Part shown: positions 1 to 6,243 of the stretch, piece after piece
Numbering within the stretch: the first letter of the stretch is position 1
Layout: each line of letters begins with the position of its first letter
Source: Acidobacteriota bacterium
GTDB lineage: Bacteria > Acidobacteriota > Vicinamibacteria > Vicinamibacterales > 2-12-FULL-66-21
Reading direction: 5' to 3'
Assembly: GCA_020200195.1 (NCBI GenBank)
Contig: JAIVJE010000412.1
Span: forward strand, 1-10,200
DNA: 10,200 nucleotides
Translations under genes and position numbers: made by a program
Notes under the pieces: model-generated
Database searches by the model: none
What the model was told of the DNA's origin: nothing
The model's input: the letters and a program-made list of their open reading frames with translations, nothing else

Positions 1-678
1 CTTACAGACGGTTCCGAAATTGCGACCCGTCCAAGCCAGCGACGCGTCATGCGATCCCTCCCCGATTTCTGCGCAGCAGTCGGCGAGCGTGATGGTCTGG
101 TAGTCACGCTGCCACGCATCACGGGCGGTCGACTGAACACAGACGTTCGTGGTGAGGCCCAGGACAATAACCGAGAGGATGCTACGATCTCGGAGAATCT
201 CGTCGAGCCGCGTGCCGACAAACGCGCTGTAGCGCTGTTTCACCACTTCGATGTCGCCAGGTTGCGGGTTGAGACACGGATCGAATTTCGTGCCGGGCGC
301 GCCAGGCGCCATGCCCGCTCGCATGAACTCCGGCCACTGCAGTGTCGAACGTGAGTGCGCGTCGGGCGCAATGATCGTGCGGACCAGAACGATGGTCGCT
401 CTGGCTCTTCGGCTGTCGTCGACAAAGCGGCCGATTCTTGGGAGCACATCGCTCAGAGGCGGCTGGATCGGCGCGCCGACCATATCGGTGAACAGCCGTT
501 GCACGTCAACGACGAGCGCGGCCGTCGTCGCGGGATCGGGCCACCATGTATCGTCGGCAGCCGGCGAGTCGAGACTGGGCGATCCGTCCGGGTGCGCGAC
601 AGACCCGGGCTGCATCGTCGATGCGGGTGCGCGAGATCCTGTAGCCGCAACTGCCCCAGCTTGGTTTCGTTCGGTCAT
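1..678 (-). CDS. Isochorismatase-family cysteine hydrolase (3' end outside window)
   Basis: A cytoplasmic hydrolase of the isochorismatase/nicotinamidase fold; these cleave amide or vinyl-ether bonds through a Cys-Lys-Asp triad. I translated it from the ATG at 678-676. It is open for all 226 codons visible and runs off the left edge, so the C-terminus is missing. The triad is present: Asp58 in ALVVDVQRLF, Lys147 in VVKQRYSAF, and Cys180 in GLTTNVCVQSTARDA, which also carries the usual turn before the nucleophile. A downstream DYQTITLADCCAE segment is typical of the family. Residues 1-50 are a low-complexity, Ala/Pro/Ser-rich extension ahead of the domain, longer than usual. The start is supported by GAGGTGG about 6 bases upstream; Met22 is an alternative. 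The substrate cannot be told from sequence. The upstream neighbour on the same strand is the broken LuxR-type regulator, 136 bases away. Confidence 0.88.
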   Translation of the reverse strand, partial: MTERNQAGAVAATGSRAPASTMQPGSVAHPDGSPSLDSPAADDTWWPDPATTAALVVDVQRLFTDMVGAPIQPPLSDVLPRIGRFVDDSRRARATIVLVRTIIAPDAHSRSTLQWPEFMRAGMAPGAPGTKFDPCLNPQPGDIEVVKQRYSAFVGTRLDEILRDRSILSVIVLGLTTNVCVQSTARDAWQRDYQTITLADCCAEIGEGSHDASLAWTGRNFGTVCK

Positions 679-814
679 GATCCCACCTCACTCAATCGGC
701 CGGCAGCCAAACAGAGTTTCGATTTGCTTTCCAAACACGTTGGGAGGATTGTGCACGAACCCGCGCCGACCCAACACTACATAAACGTGTGGTTTTGGCT
801 GCGAAGGAGATTCG
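679..814. promoter_or_regulatory. Intergenic region with nested inverted repeats upstream of the hydrolase
   Basis: This gap separates the LuxR-type remnant from the cysteine hydrolase, both on the minus strand, and should hold the hydrolase promoter. A 9-base inverted repeat GCAGCCAAA (703-711) / TTTGGCTGC (794-802) encloses a 7-base one, ACACGTT (735-741) / AACGTGT (784-790). No convincing -35/-10 pair was found. The repeats could be regulator sites or chance, and the spacing of the arms is asymmetric. Confidence 0.3.
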
Positions 815-1650
815 CTACCCGCGTGTCGCCAGGCCCGACTGGAAGGCGAACGCCGCCGCCTCGGTCCGATTCGAGGCGCGTGTCTTCGCAAAGATGTTGC
901 GGAGGTGATGCGAGACCGTGTTCAGGCTGATAAACAGCTCGTCCGCAATCTGACGATTCGTTCGGCCGACAGCAAGCAGGCGTATGACTTCGACCTCCCG
1001 CTCGGATAGACTGGCGGGGTACGTCGCTCGACCCAACTTATTGCGCGGGCGCGCCGGAACTCCAGCTTCTCCCGTTCCAGAAGGTGCTCCCATTGCGCGA
1101 GCGTGCCCGGGGCGAGGGAGGCCCGCGCCACATGGGCCAGCGCCACCGCATTCCGTTTGTCACCAACCCCACCCAGCAACGCGCCCCTCAGCTCGGCCTC
1201 GACCTGTGGAGTAATCTGGCGCATGTGAAGCAGCTGGCGGTTCGCTTCAGACTCGCCGCTCCCAATGAAGACTAGGCTCGTCACGCGGTGCCGCATCCGA
1301 GAGGCGAAGTGACAGGCGATCAAACCGGCCGCACCCATGGCGCACAAGCCCACATCCTCGACACCAACCCTGGCGAGGACTGCGTTCAGCGCGTCGCTTA
1401 GCGAGTCCAGCGAAAGCTCACGACTGAGCGGATCGGATAGACCCGCACCACGGAAGTCGAGATTGATGATCGTGAAATGGCGAGCGAGAAACTCAATCGC
1501 GCCGCGGTGCAGAGGAACGCGCCAGTTCAGCGTCAGGTGATTCACATGGTAAGGGAAGAGCATCGCCACCGCCGGACCCCTTCCGAGGACGTGGAAGGCG
1601 ACGCGACCGCCATCGGCCATAGTCGCGAACTGAATGACCGGCGTCGCCAT
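815..1650 (-). pseudogene. Frameshifted LuxR-type regulator with degenerate alpha/beta-hydrolase sensor half
   Basis: The first frame (ATG at 1650, open to 922) encodes an alpha/beta-hydrolase N-terminal half of the kind fused to LuxR or cyclase domains: PVIQFATMADGGRVAFHVLG, then NLDFRGAGLSDP at about 63-74. The second frame (open to a TAG at 815) encodes a LuxR-type DNA-binding domain: LSEREVEVIRLLAVGRTNRQ, then NTVSHHLRNIFAKT. The switch lies near 1043-1056 in a GC-rich run and needs a net one-base change. Joined, the protein is about 278 residues. The nucleophile elbow reads CAMGAAG where GxSxG is expected, so Gly106 replaces Ser. The hydrolase C-terminal lobe with its acid and His is absent. 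The product could at most be a binding or regulatory protein. The start is Met at 1650 rather than an in-frame ATG 60 bases upstream, because homology begins there. It may be true decay or a base-call error. Confidence 0.75.
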
Positions 1651-1658
1651 CGCTCGAA

Positions 1659-1688
1659 ATTGTACGCGCCCCGAGGCTCTCGAGCCTC
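1659..1688 (-). promoter_or_regulatory. Inverted repeat and -10-like box just upstream of the LuxR-type gene
   Basis: On the minus strand TACAAT (1664-1659) lies 8 bases before the ATG at 1650, so a transcript from it would be nearly leaderless; no Shine-Dalgarno sequence is seen. Immediately upstream is an inverted repeat GAGGCTC (1673-1679) / GAGCCTC (1682-1688) with a 2-base centre, placed where an autoregulatory operator could sit. No good -35 box was found. Confidence 0.3.
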
Positions 1689-1821
1689 CGTCATTCAATC
1701 GGCCAAACATCTCGGTCGCCTCAAGGACGGGTGTCCGCCGTTCGCCGACTTCTTCCTCTACGACCCGATTCGGCGGCAGACAGCCGCCCTGTCGGCCCTG
1801 ATCGAGACGCTTGGCCTGTAG
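1683..1821 (+). pseudogene. Coding-like orphan 3' tail of an unrecognised gene
   Basis: The plus-strand frame ending at the TAG at 1819-1821 reads like the C-terminus of a real protein: HLGRLKDGCPPFADFFLYD, then a predicted helix ending SALIETLGL. Third codon positions are mostly G or C, as in the window's real genes. Upstream, the frame runs antisense into the LuxR-type gene, so no start or N-terminal part is present. I read it as the 3' remnant of a gene cut by a rearrangement next to the regulator. I do not recognise the family; chance coding potential remains possible. Confidence 0.3.
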
Positions 1822-2201
1822 CGCTTTTCGAGCCCTGTGCTACCGGCGGGATCCGCAGCTGCGACACTGGGCGATGGCCGGATCTCTCCAGGTCGAGCTT
1901 GGAATGGAATCGGCCGTCCGAAGTATGTATACAAATTTCGGACGAGCGACCACCGGGCCAATGTCACCGCGAGCCCCGCGTGCTCTGACGTGGAATGGCT
2001 TAGGCGCAACCTCTGTTCACGCCGCCGTGATCAGGTAGTTGCGAATTCCGTCCCTAACACCCAGCCACTCAAAGCAGATTGCCGCGAGTTTCCATAATCG
2101 TCGGACACACGACTCGCAAGCCGAACTGGCGTCAGTTCGCGCGCGGCCGCGCGGCGCGCGGTCGAGAACGGTGCCTCAGGAGAAAGGCGCCAAAGCGGTC
2201 G
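1822..2201. other. Intergenic region without a convincing gene
   Basis: No frame here shows a recognisable domain or a good start. It contains one clear hairpin (1915-1944) and a 14-base GC palindrome at 2140-2153 (CGCGCGGCCGCGCG). The palindrome lies just past the kinase stop codon and could form a stem in the kinase transcript, but no T-run follows it. Confidence 0.5.
1915..1944. repeat. 8-bp inverted repeat (hairpin or operator)
   Basis: CGTCCGAA at 1915-1922 pairs perfectly with TTCGGACG at 1937-1944 across a 14-base AT-rich centre that includes GTATAC. It stands alone in a gene-free stretch. It could be a regulator site or a transcript hairpin; there is no T-run for an intrinsic terminator. 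Confidence 0.45.
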
Positions 2202-4772
2202 TCAGCGATCGGCCCGACCGAACTCGTTCAACCAACCGAGCACCATCGTGACTTCACGGCCCTGCGTCCGGTTGACGGGACGCACCAGCACGACCGTGCG
2301 GCCGTCACGGTGGATGTCGTAGTCGTCATACAACGGCGGAAGGAACGGGTCGATCACCACCCGGCTCGCCACGACCTTGACGCCTGCCGTTTTGTCGACG
2401 CGAGCGGCGATCAGACGCGGGCCGCTGCGGTAGTAGATCTCGCTGCCGTCAGGCCCCCACGACGGGTCCGTGCCCTCCGCGATCAGCCAGCGCGCGCCGC
2501 CTTCAGGAAACGGTGTCACGAACACTTCGAACGTGCCTGAATTGAGGGCGTAGTACGCCAGCCACCTGCCATCGCGCGACAGCCGGCCACCCCACATGCT
2601 GCCAGGCCCGACGACAATCCGTGACTGCCCGTTGCTGTAGGCCATGATTGCCGAGCCCTTGCCCTCCATCATCAGGCCATAGAGGAGCGCGGAGCGGTCA
2701 GGCGTCCAGCCCACCAGCCAGTGGAATGCGTTCAGCGCCAGCAGGGGTCGGCGGGCGCCGCCGCTGTCCAGAGGCGTGGTGTAGATTCCCTGCTGCTCGC
2801 CGAGATGTGAGTACGTGACGGTGGTGCCGTTGTCGCTCCAGATGGCTGCCCGCCCGCCGTCGGATGTCAGACGGCTGGCTGTGCCTGCGTGCAGGTCGTG
2901 CAGCCAGAGGTCTGCCGGTTCATCGTCGCGGCGCCTCGAGGCAACAACCACGTAGCGGCCATCGGGGGAGAACCTTGGATTTTCCAGCGACGGCTGCGGT
3001 TGCCCGACAACACGCTCGACGGCGTTCGCGCCGACGACGACCAATTCGTACGCGTCTGCGGCCGGTACGTAGACCAGCGAGCCGCCGCGAGAGATCGCAT
3101 AGTGGCGGCCTCCGCCGCTGCCGGGTAGTTCCACCGCTACGCCTTCCGCGACCGGAGTTGCCGTTCCCGTCGACGAGTCCTTCATGTTGAGGGGGGCCGC
3201 GAGCAGGGTCGTTCCACGGCTGAAGATCACATGTCCGTTTGCGTAACGCGGCGCCGTGCCGGGCAGCAGCTTCGTAATCGCGCCATTCTGCCGATCGTAA
3301 GCGTGAATATGTCCCGAAGCTTCGAAGAGCACCGTTCGTCCATCCGGCAGCATCTCCGGCTGCCGCCCGGGTGACTCGTTCGTCAGCCGTTCGACGCGTC
3401 CCCCCTCCGCCGGGACGACGTGCAGATGCGAGTCCGCGCCATAGGCGAACACGATGCGATCGTCCGGCCCCCAGCTCGCGCCGGACGGAAATCCAGGCGC
3501 AGCGGCGACGTCAATCGACGCGCCGCCGGCGGCTGGCACCCGCTTCACCCGACCGTCGCCGAAGAAGCCGATCCATTTGCCGTCCCACGAGAAGAACGGG
3601 CTCGATCCGCGTTCGGTGCCGGCGAGTGGTGTCGGATCGAGACGATCGAGCGATCGCCGATACAACCGCTGGCCGTCCTTGTCACTGGCGGCGATGACGA
3701 TCGTCCGGCCGTCCGGCGACACCGCAACCGAGGACGTGTAGCCGGGTCCACGTGTGACGCTCACACCGGCCGGCAGCAGCGTCGAAAGCCGAATCGGAGC
3801 CGCCGGCGCTGGCGCGCCCTCGTCTCGCGTGAGCGACTTCCCTGCGAAAAACGCGAGGATGACGGCCGCAAGTGCCGCGGTTGCGATCACCACCGACGGC
3901 GCCGGTGACCGCCGACTGCGCGTAGGGGCCGCCGCCGACGGCGCCAGCACGAAGCGGTAATCCGCGATGTCGCGCAATCGCCTGACAGGATCCCGTTCGA
4001 GGCAGGCGCGCAGCAGCGGCTGCACCGCCGGCGGAACACCCTCCCACTGCGGATCAGCGGTGAGAACGGCGGCGAGCGTCTCCGGGAGCGATTCACCTCG
4101 AAACGGTCGCACGCCGGTGACCATTTCATAGAGGACCACGCCGAACGCCCACACGTCCACACGCCGATCCACGGATCTGCCCTGCGCCTGTTCAGGAGCC
4201 ATGTAGGCAGGCGTTCCAAGCAACACTGCGGCCGCGGTCAGGCGCGATAGCGTGACTTCGTCCCGCCCAGGATCCGGAAGGAACTTCGCGACGCCAAAGT
4301 CGAGCACCTTGACCGAGCCCGCCGGCGTAATCTTCACGTTGGCTGGCTTGAGATCGCGATGCACGATCCCTCTCTGGTGCGCTGCCTCGAGCGCGTCGGC
4401 GATCTGTCCGGCGACGTCTAGCGCCTCGTCGAGCGGAAGCGGCCCACGGTCCAGGCGATCGGCCAGCGACTCACCGTCCACCAGTTCCATGACGATTGCG
4501 GTGGTTGAAGCTCTATGATCCGGTCCCGCATCCTCGAGTCCGTAGATGGCGGCAATGTTGGGATGGTTCAGCGAGGCAAGGGCGCGGGCTTCACGCTCGA
4601 AACGTGTGCGCCATTCCGGGTCGGACGCCTCGGCGGCGTCCGGCAGCATCTTCAGTGCGACATCCCGCCCAAGTCGCGTATCGCGGGCGCGGTACACCTC
4701 CCCCATACCGCCGCGGCCAACGATCGAAATGACCTCGTAGACGCCGATTCGCGAGCCTGGTGACAAAGACAT
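2202..4772 (-). CDS. Transmembrane serine/threonine protein kinase with TolB/PD40 beta-propeller
   Basis: A PknB-type (Hanks) Ser/Thr kinase of 856 residues. The cytoplasmic kinase domain spans about 12-276: glycine loop VGRGGMGEVYRARD (18-31), ATP-anchoring Lys41 in VALK, catalytic HRDLKPANV (138-146) with Asp140, DFG at 158-160, and PEQAQGR after YMA (190-192). All key residues are present, so it should be active. After a basic linker comes one membrane segment at about 293-310 (VVIATAALAAVILAFFAG). The remaining roughly 540 residues are an extracytoplasmic WD40/PD40-like propeller with repeated SPDGR-type blades (e.g. VAVSPDGRTIVIAAS, RFSPDGRYVVVASRR). The architecture is that of a one-protein receptor: ligand or envelope state outside, phosphorylation inside. 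It is common in Acidobacteriota. The gene stands alone, with no phosphatase or substrate neighbour. The start gives the canonical N-terminus, but no clear ribosome binding site precedes it. Confidence 0.95.
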   Translation of the reverse strand: MSLSPGSRIGVYEVISIVGRGGMGEVYRARDTRLGRDVALKMLPDAAEASDPEWRTRFEREARALASLNHPNIAAIYGLEDAGPDHRASTTAIVMELVDGESLADRLDRGPLPLDEALDVAGQIADALEAAHQRGIVHRDLKPANVKITPAGSVKVLDFGVAKFLPDPGRDEVTLSRLTAAAVLLGTPAYMAPEQAQGRSVDRRVDVWAFGVVLYEMVTGVRPFRGESLPETLAAVLTADPQWEGVPPAVQPLLRACLERDPVRRLRDIADYRFVLAPSAAAPTRSRRSPAPSVVIATAALAAVILAFFAGKSLTRDEGAPAPAAPIRLSTLLPAGVSVTRGPGYTSSVAVSPDGRTIVIAASDKDGQRLYRRSLDRLDPTPLAGTERGSSPFFSWDGKWIGFFGDGRVKRVPAAGGASIDVAAAPGFPSGASWGPDDRIVFAYGADSHLHVVPAEGGRVERLTNESPGRQPEMLPDGRTVLFEASGHIHAYDRQNGAITKLLPGTAPRYANGHVIFSRGTTLLAAPLNMKDSSTGTATPVAEGVAVELPGSGGGRHYAISRGGSLVYVPAADAYELVVVGANAVERVVGQPQPSLENPRFSPDGRYVVVASRRRDDEPADLWLHDLHAGTASRLTSDGGRAAIWSDNGTTVTYSHLGEQQGIYTTPLDSGGARRPLLALNAFHWLVGWTPDRSALLYGLMMEGKGSAIMAYSNGQSRIVVGPGSMWGGRLSRDGRWLAYYALNSGTFEVFVTPFPEGGARWLIAEGTDPSWGPDGSEIYYRSGPRLIAARVDKTAGVKVVASRVVIDPFLPPLYDDYDIHRDGRTVVLVRPVNRTQGREVTMVLGWLNEFGRADR

Positions 4773-5080
4773 GGAAGAGTGGAACGCAATGGGTGGGATT
4801 GTAGTCGAGAAGTCCTCGGTGTCGTGCCGCGGCAGACTAACGCCTTCGACACCAACGATTTGTCGCCAGCCAACTTAAGTCCTTCATCGCAATGGCCCTC
4901 GTCGCAGGAACACGGCTCCTGAACACGGCCTGGCGCTAGGCGACCCATCGTTTGCTGTGGCCGAAGTGGTCTACGCCTACGGCTTTAGGCCGGACGACGG
5001 GCACGCCTGACGGCCGCGCCGCCAGGTGCCACATGACGACCGCACGTCGTTGAGAGCCAGCGGGCCTTGCTCGCCCATCA
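4773..5080. other. Intergenic region upstream of the kinase gene
   Basis: No complete gene is visible. On the minus strand a TACAAT box at 4803-4798 could serve as the -10 of the kinase gene, leaving a leader of about 20 bases, but no matching -35 was found. A short plus-strand frame ending at about 5011 (AVAEVVYAYGFRPDDGHA) looks mildly coding-like and may be a gene fragment; nothing in it is recognisable. Confidence 0.35.
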
Positions 5081-5098
5081 CATGCCAAATATGGCATG
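5067..5098 (+). promoter_or_regulatory. Promoter with palindromic operator of the toxin-antitoxin remnant
   Basis: CATGCCAAATATGGCATG at 5081-5098 has 7-base arms (CATGCCA/TGGCATG) around a 4-base centre. It ends 10 bases before the toxin start, where a HigA/XRE antitoxin would bind to autoregulate. TTGCTC (5067-5072) and TATGGC (5090-5095), 17 bases apart, are a weak -35/-10 pair, so the palindrome would cover the -10. The palindrome is seen directly; its role is inferred from position. Confidence 0.5.
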
Positions 5099-5108
5099 AT
5101 GTCGGTAG

Positions 5109-5330
5109 ATGGCAGCACCGTCCCTGAAGCCCATGATCTGGCTCGGCGACTCGCTGCGAGAGATCAAGACGTTCCCGGCGGCCGTGCAGGACGAGATGGG
5201 CTACGCGATCTACCTGGCACAGCGCGGCGACAAGCACGTGTCCAAGAGCGGCGTGGCCACGCCGAAGGCGGACATCGAACTGATCAAGCAGCGCCTGAAG
5301 CGGGCGATAGAGATTGACGGGAAGGAGTAG
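5109..5330 (+). CDS. Internally deleted Gp49/HigB-type toxin remnant
   Basis: The 73-residue product matches both ends of the phage-derived Gp49-like (HigB, RelE-superfamily) toxin family, normally about 110-120 residues. The N-terminal part carries the family's IWLGDSLREIKTFPAAVQ and GYAIYLAQRGDK. The C-terminal part carries SKSGVATPKADIELIKQRLK. The central beta-sheet that normally joins them (about 40-45 residues, ending in the conserved HAFQKK-type strand) is missing. The deletion joint is around 5240-5245 and keeps the frame. RelE-fold toxins depend on that sheet for ribosome-dependent mRNA cleavage, so this product is very probably inactive. It lies 4 bases before the antitoxin start, the toxin-first order typical of HigBA. 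The coding frame is intact, so a short peptide may still be made; calling it a pseudogene is equally reasonable. Confidence 0.7.
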   Translation: MAAPSLKPMIWLGDSLREIKTFPAAVQDEMGYAIYLAQRGDKHVSKSGVATPKADIELIKQRLKRAIEIDGKE

Positions 5331-5334
5331 ACCG

Positions 5335-5820
5335 ATGGCACCGAAGGACTACATCGTCGGGAGCGGCAACGTTTTCGAGGACCTCGGACACCCGCGTCCA
5401 GCCGAAGCGCTCGCAAAGGCAGAACTTGCTCGCAAGATTGCGGGGCTCATTGCCAAGCGAGGCCTGACGCAGGCCGCTGCTGCTCATTCCGCTCCTTGCC
5501 TGCGGCGATTCGCCCGTCATGATACCGCGTGTGATCCCGAGTCTACTCTTGGATCTCACGAGGAGGTTGTTGAAGGAGCCAGCCCGCCACGAGCCGTCGG
5601 TCCGGGCGGCCGTCAGCCCCGCCGCGCTGCCTCGATTGTGGCGATGTCGATCTTCTTCATCGGCATCATCGCCTCGAAGGCACGCTTTGCCTCCCCGCCA
5701 CCAGCCGCAAGCGCCTCGGTTAGCGCGCGCGGGGTGATCTGCCAGGAGAGGCCCCAGCGGTCCTTGCACCAACCGCACTGGCTTTCCTTGCCGCCATTGC
5801 CGACGATCGCATTCCAGTAG
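5335..5820 (+). pseudogene. Truncated HigA/XRE-type antitoxin reading through into unrelated sequence
   Basis: Only residues 1-50 (5335-5484) are homologous to XRE-family antitoxins that partner Gp49/HigB toxins: GSGNVFEDLGHPRPAEALAK, then ELARKIAGLIAKRGLTQ. This covers the N-terminal arm and the first helix of the HTH; the recognition helix and the rest are gone. From about 5485 the frame continues by chance to 5820, its last 208 bases antisense to the VOC gene, with no recognisable domain. The start is well supported by GGAAGGAG just upstream, overlapping the end of the toxin gene. Without a recognition helix it should not bind DNA and probably cannot autoregulate. The toxin is damaged too, so the module appears dead. 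Confidence 0.7.
5485..5612. other. Joint sequence after the antitoxin truncation
   Basis: Between the antitoxin breakpoint and the end of the VOC gene (minus strand) lies sequence of unknown origin. One plus-strand frame reads PLLACGDSPV then RVIPSLLLDLTRRLLKEP, which looks slightly coding-like, but it has no upstream start and no family I can name. Confidence 0.25.
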
Positions 5821-6089
5821 CGGTCCGTCTCTTCCTGATTGTCCGTCGCGATCTGGAAGGAAAAGGCCTCGCTGTGCCTGAACTCCGGGCCGCCGTTGAG
5901 ACCGAGACAGGGAATGCCCAGAACGGTGAACTCCACCGTCAGCACATCGTCCTTCTTGCCGCCCGGGTAATCACCGGGCGCCTCGTGAACAGCGGTCACT
6001 TCACTATCCGGAAAGGTGGCGGCGTAGAAGCGCGCCGCCTCATGCGCGTCCTTGTCGAACCAGAGGCAGATCGTGTTCTTTGGCGTCAT
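5613..6089 (-). CDS. VOC (glyoxalase-fold) protein, PhnB-like
   Basis: A 158-residue protein of the vicinal oxygen chelate superfamily, PhnB-like branch (also annotated as 3-demethylubiquinone-9 3-methyltransferase-type). It appears complete. It has the family opening NTICLWFDKDAHEAARFY, the central EFTVLGIPCLGLNGGPEF, and the conserved tail beginning CGWCKDRWGLSWQITP followed by AMMPMKKIDIA. Members are small cytoplasmic dimers; most PhnB-like proteins have no proven substrate, so no reaction can be assigned. The start is supported by AAGGAG about 9 bases upstream of the ATG. It is the only evidently intact gene between the kinase and the envelope cluster. It points opposite to the toxin-antitoxin remnant and overlaps its read-through frame on the other strand. 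Confidence 0.92.
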   Translation of the reverse strand: MTPKNTICLWFDKDAHEAARFYAATFPDSEVTAVHEAPGDYPGGKKDDVLTVEFTVLGIPCLGLNGGPEFRHSEAFSFQIATDNQEETDRYWNAIVGNGGKESQCGWCKDRWGLSWQITPRALTEALAAGGGEAKRAFEAMMPMKKIDIATIEAARRG

Positions 6090-6147
6090 GTTCGCGTGCT
6101 CCTTGTGGTCGATCAGGGCGAATGCCGTGGTCTTCGCGTCGAACGCA

Positions 6148-6243
6148 TTAGGCGGAGCCTCGCGGGTCGAGCCACCTCATCACCGCACGGACCTCGGCCT
6201 TGGGCATCGCCGCGGTGGCTTCGGCCAGTGTATGCAAATTCCA
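6148..6243 (-). pseudogene. Coding-like orphan 3' end upstream of the VOC gene
   Basis: On the minus strand a frame ending at TAA (6150-6148) reads TLAEATAAMPKAEVRAVMRW then LDPRGSA, with mostly G/C third positions. It lies 58 bases upstream of the VOC start in the same direction, so it could be the 3' end of a former upstream partner gene. No start is present, and past about 6240 the sequence overlaps the amidohydrolase remnant on the other strand. The family is not recognised and chance is possible. Confidence 0.25.

Noticed and set aside
251..930. Plus-strand open frames of 177 and 191 residues over the cysteine hydrolase
   Set aside because: The minus-strand hydrolase has a complete Asp-Lys-Cys triad and a good ribosome binding site; the plus frames show no recognisable protein.
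2140..2153. 14-bp GC palindrome after the kinase stop as an intrinsic terminator
   Set aside because: No T-run follows on either strand; a self-complementary GC run is common in DNA of this composition.
2864..4763. Several plus-strand open frames of 60-160 residues opposite the kinase gene
   Set aside because: They are Arg/Pro-rich antisense frames typical of GC-rich DNA, with no domain or start signal, and the kinase frame on the other strand is fully explained by homology.
4925..5020. Possible integron attC-like element around GCCTA...TAGGC
   Set aside because: The arms are only 5 bases, the core-site consensus GTTRRRY is absent, and no integrase or cassette array is nearby.
5480..5612. 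A lipoprotein-like start (PLLACG) after the antitoxin breakpoint
   Set aside because: The frame has a stop just upstream and no start codon before the hydrophobic stretch, so it cannot be a signal peptide as it stands.
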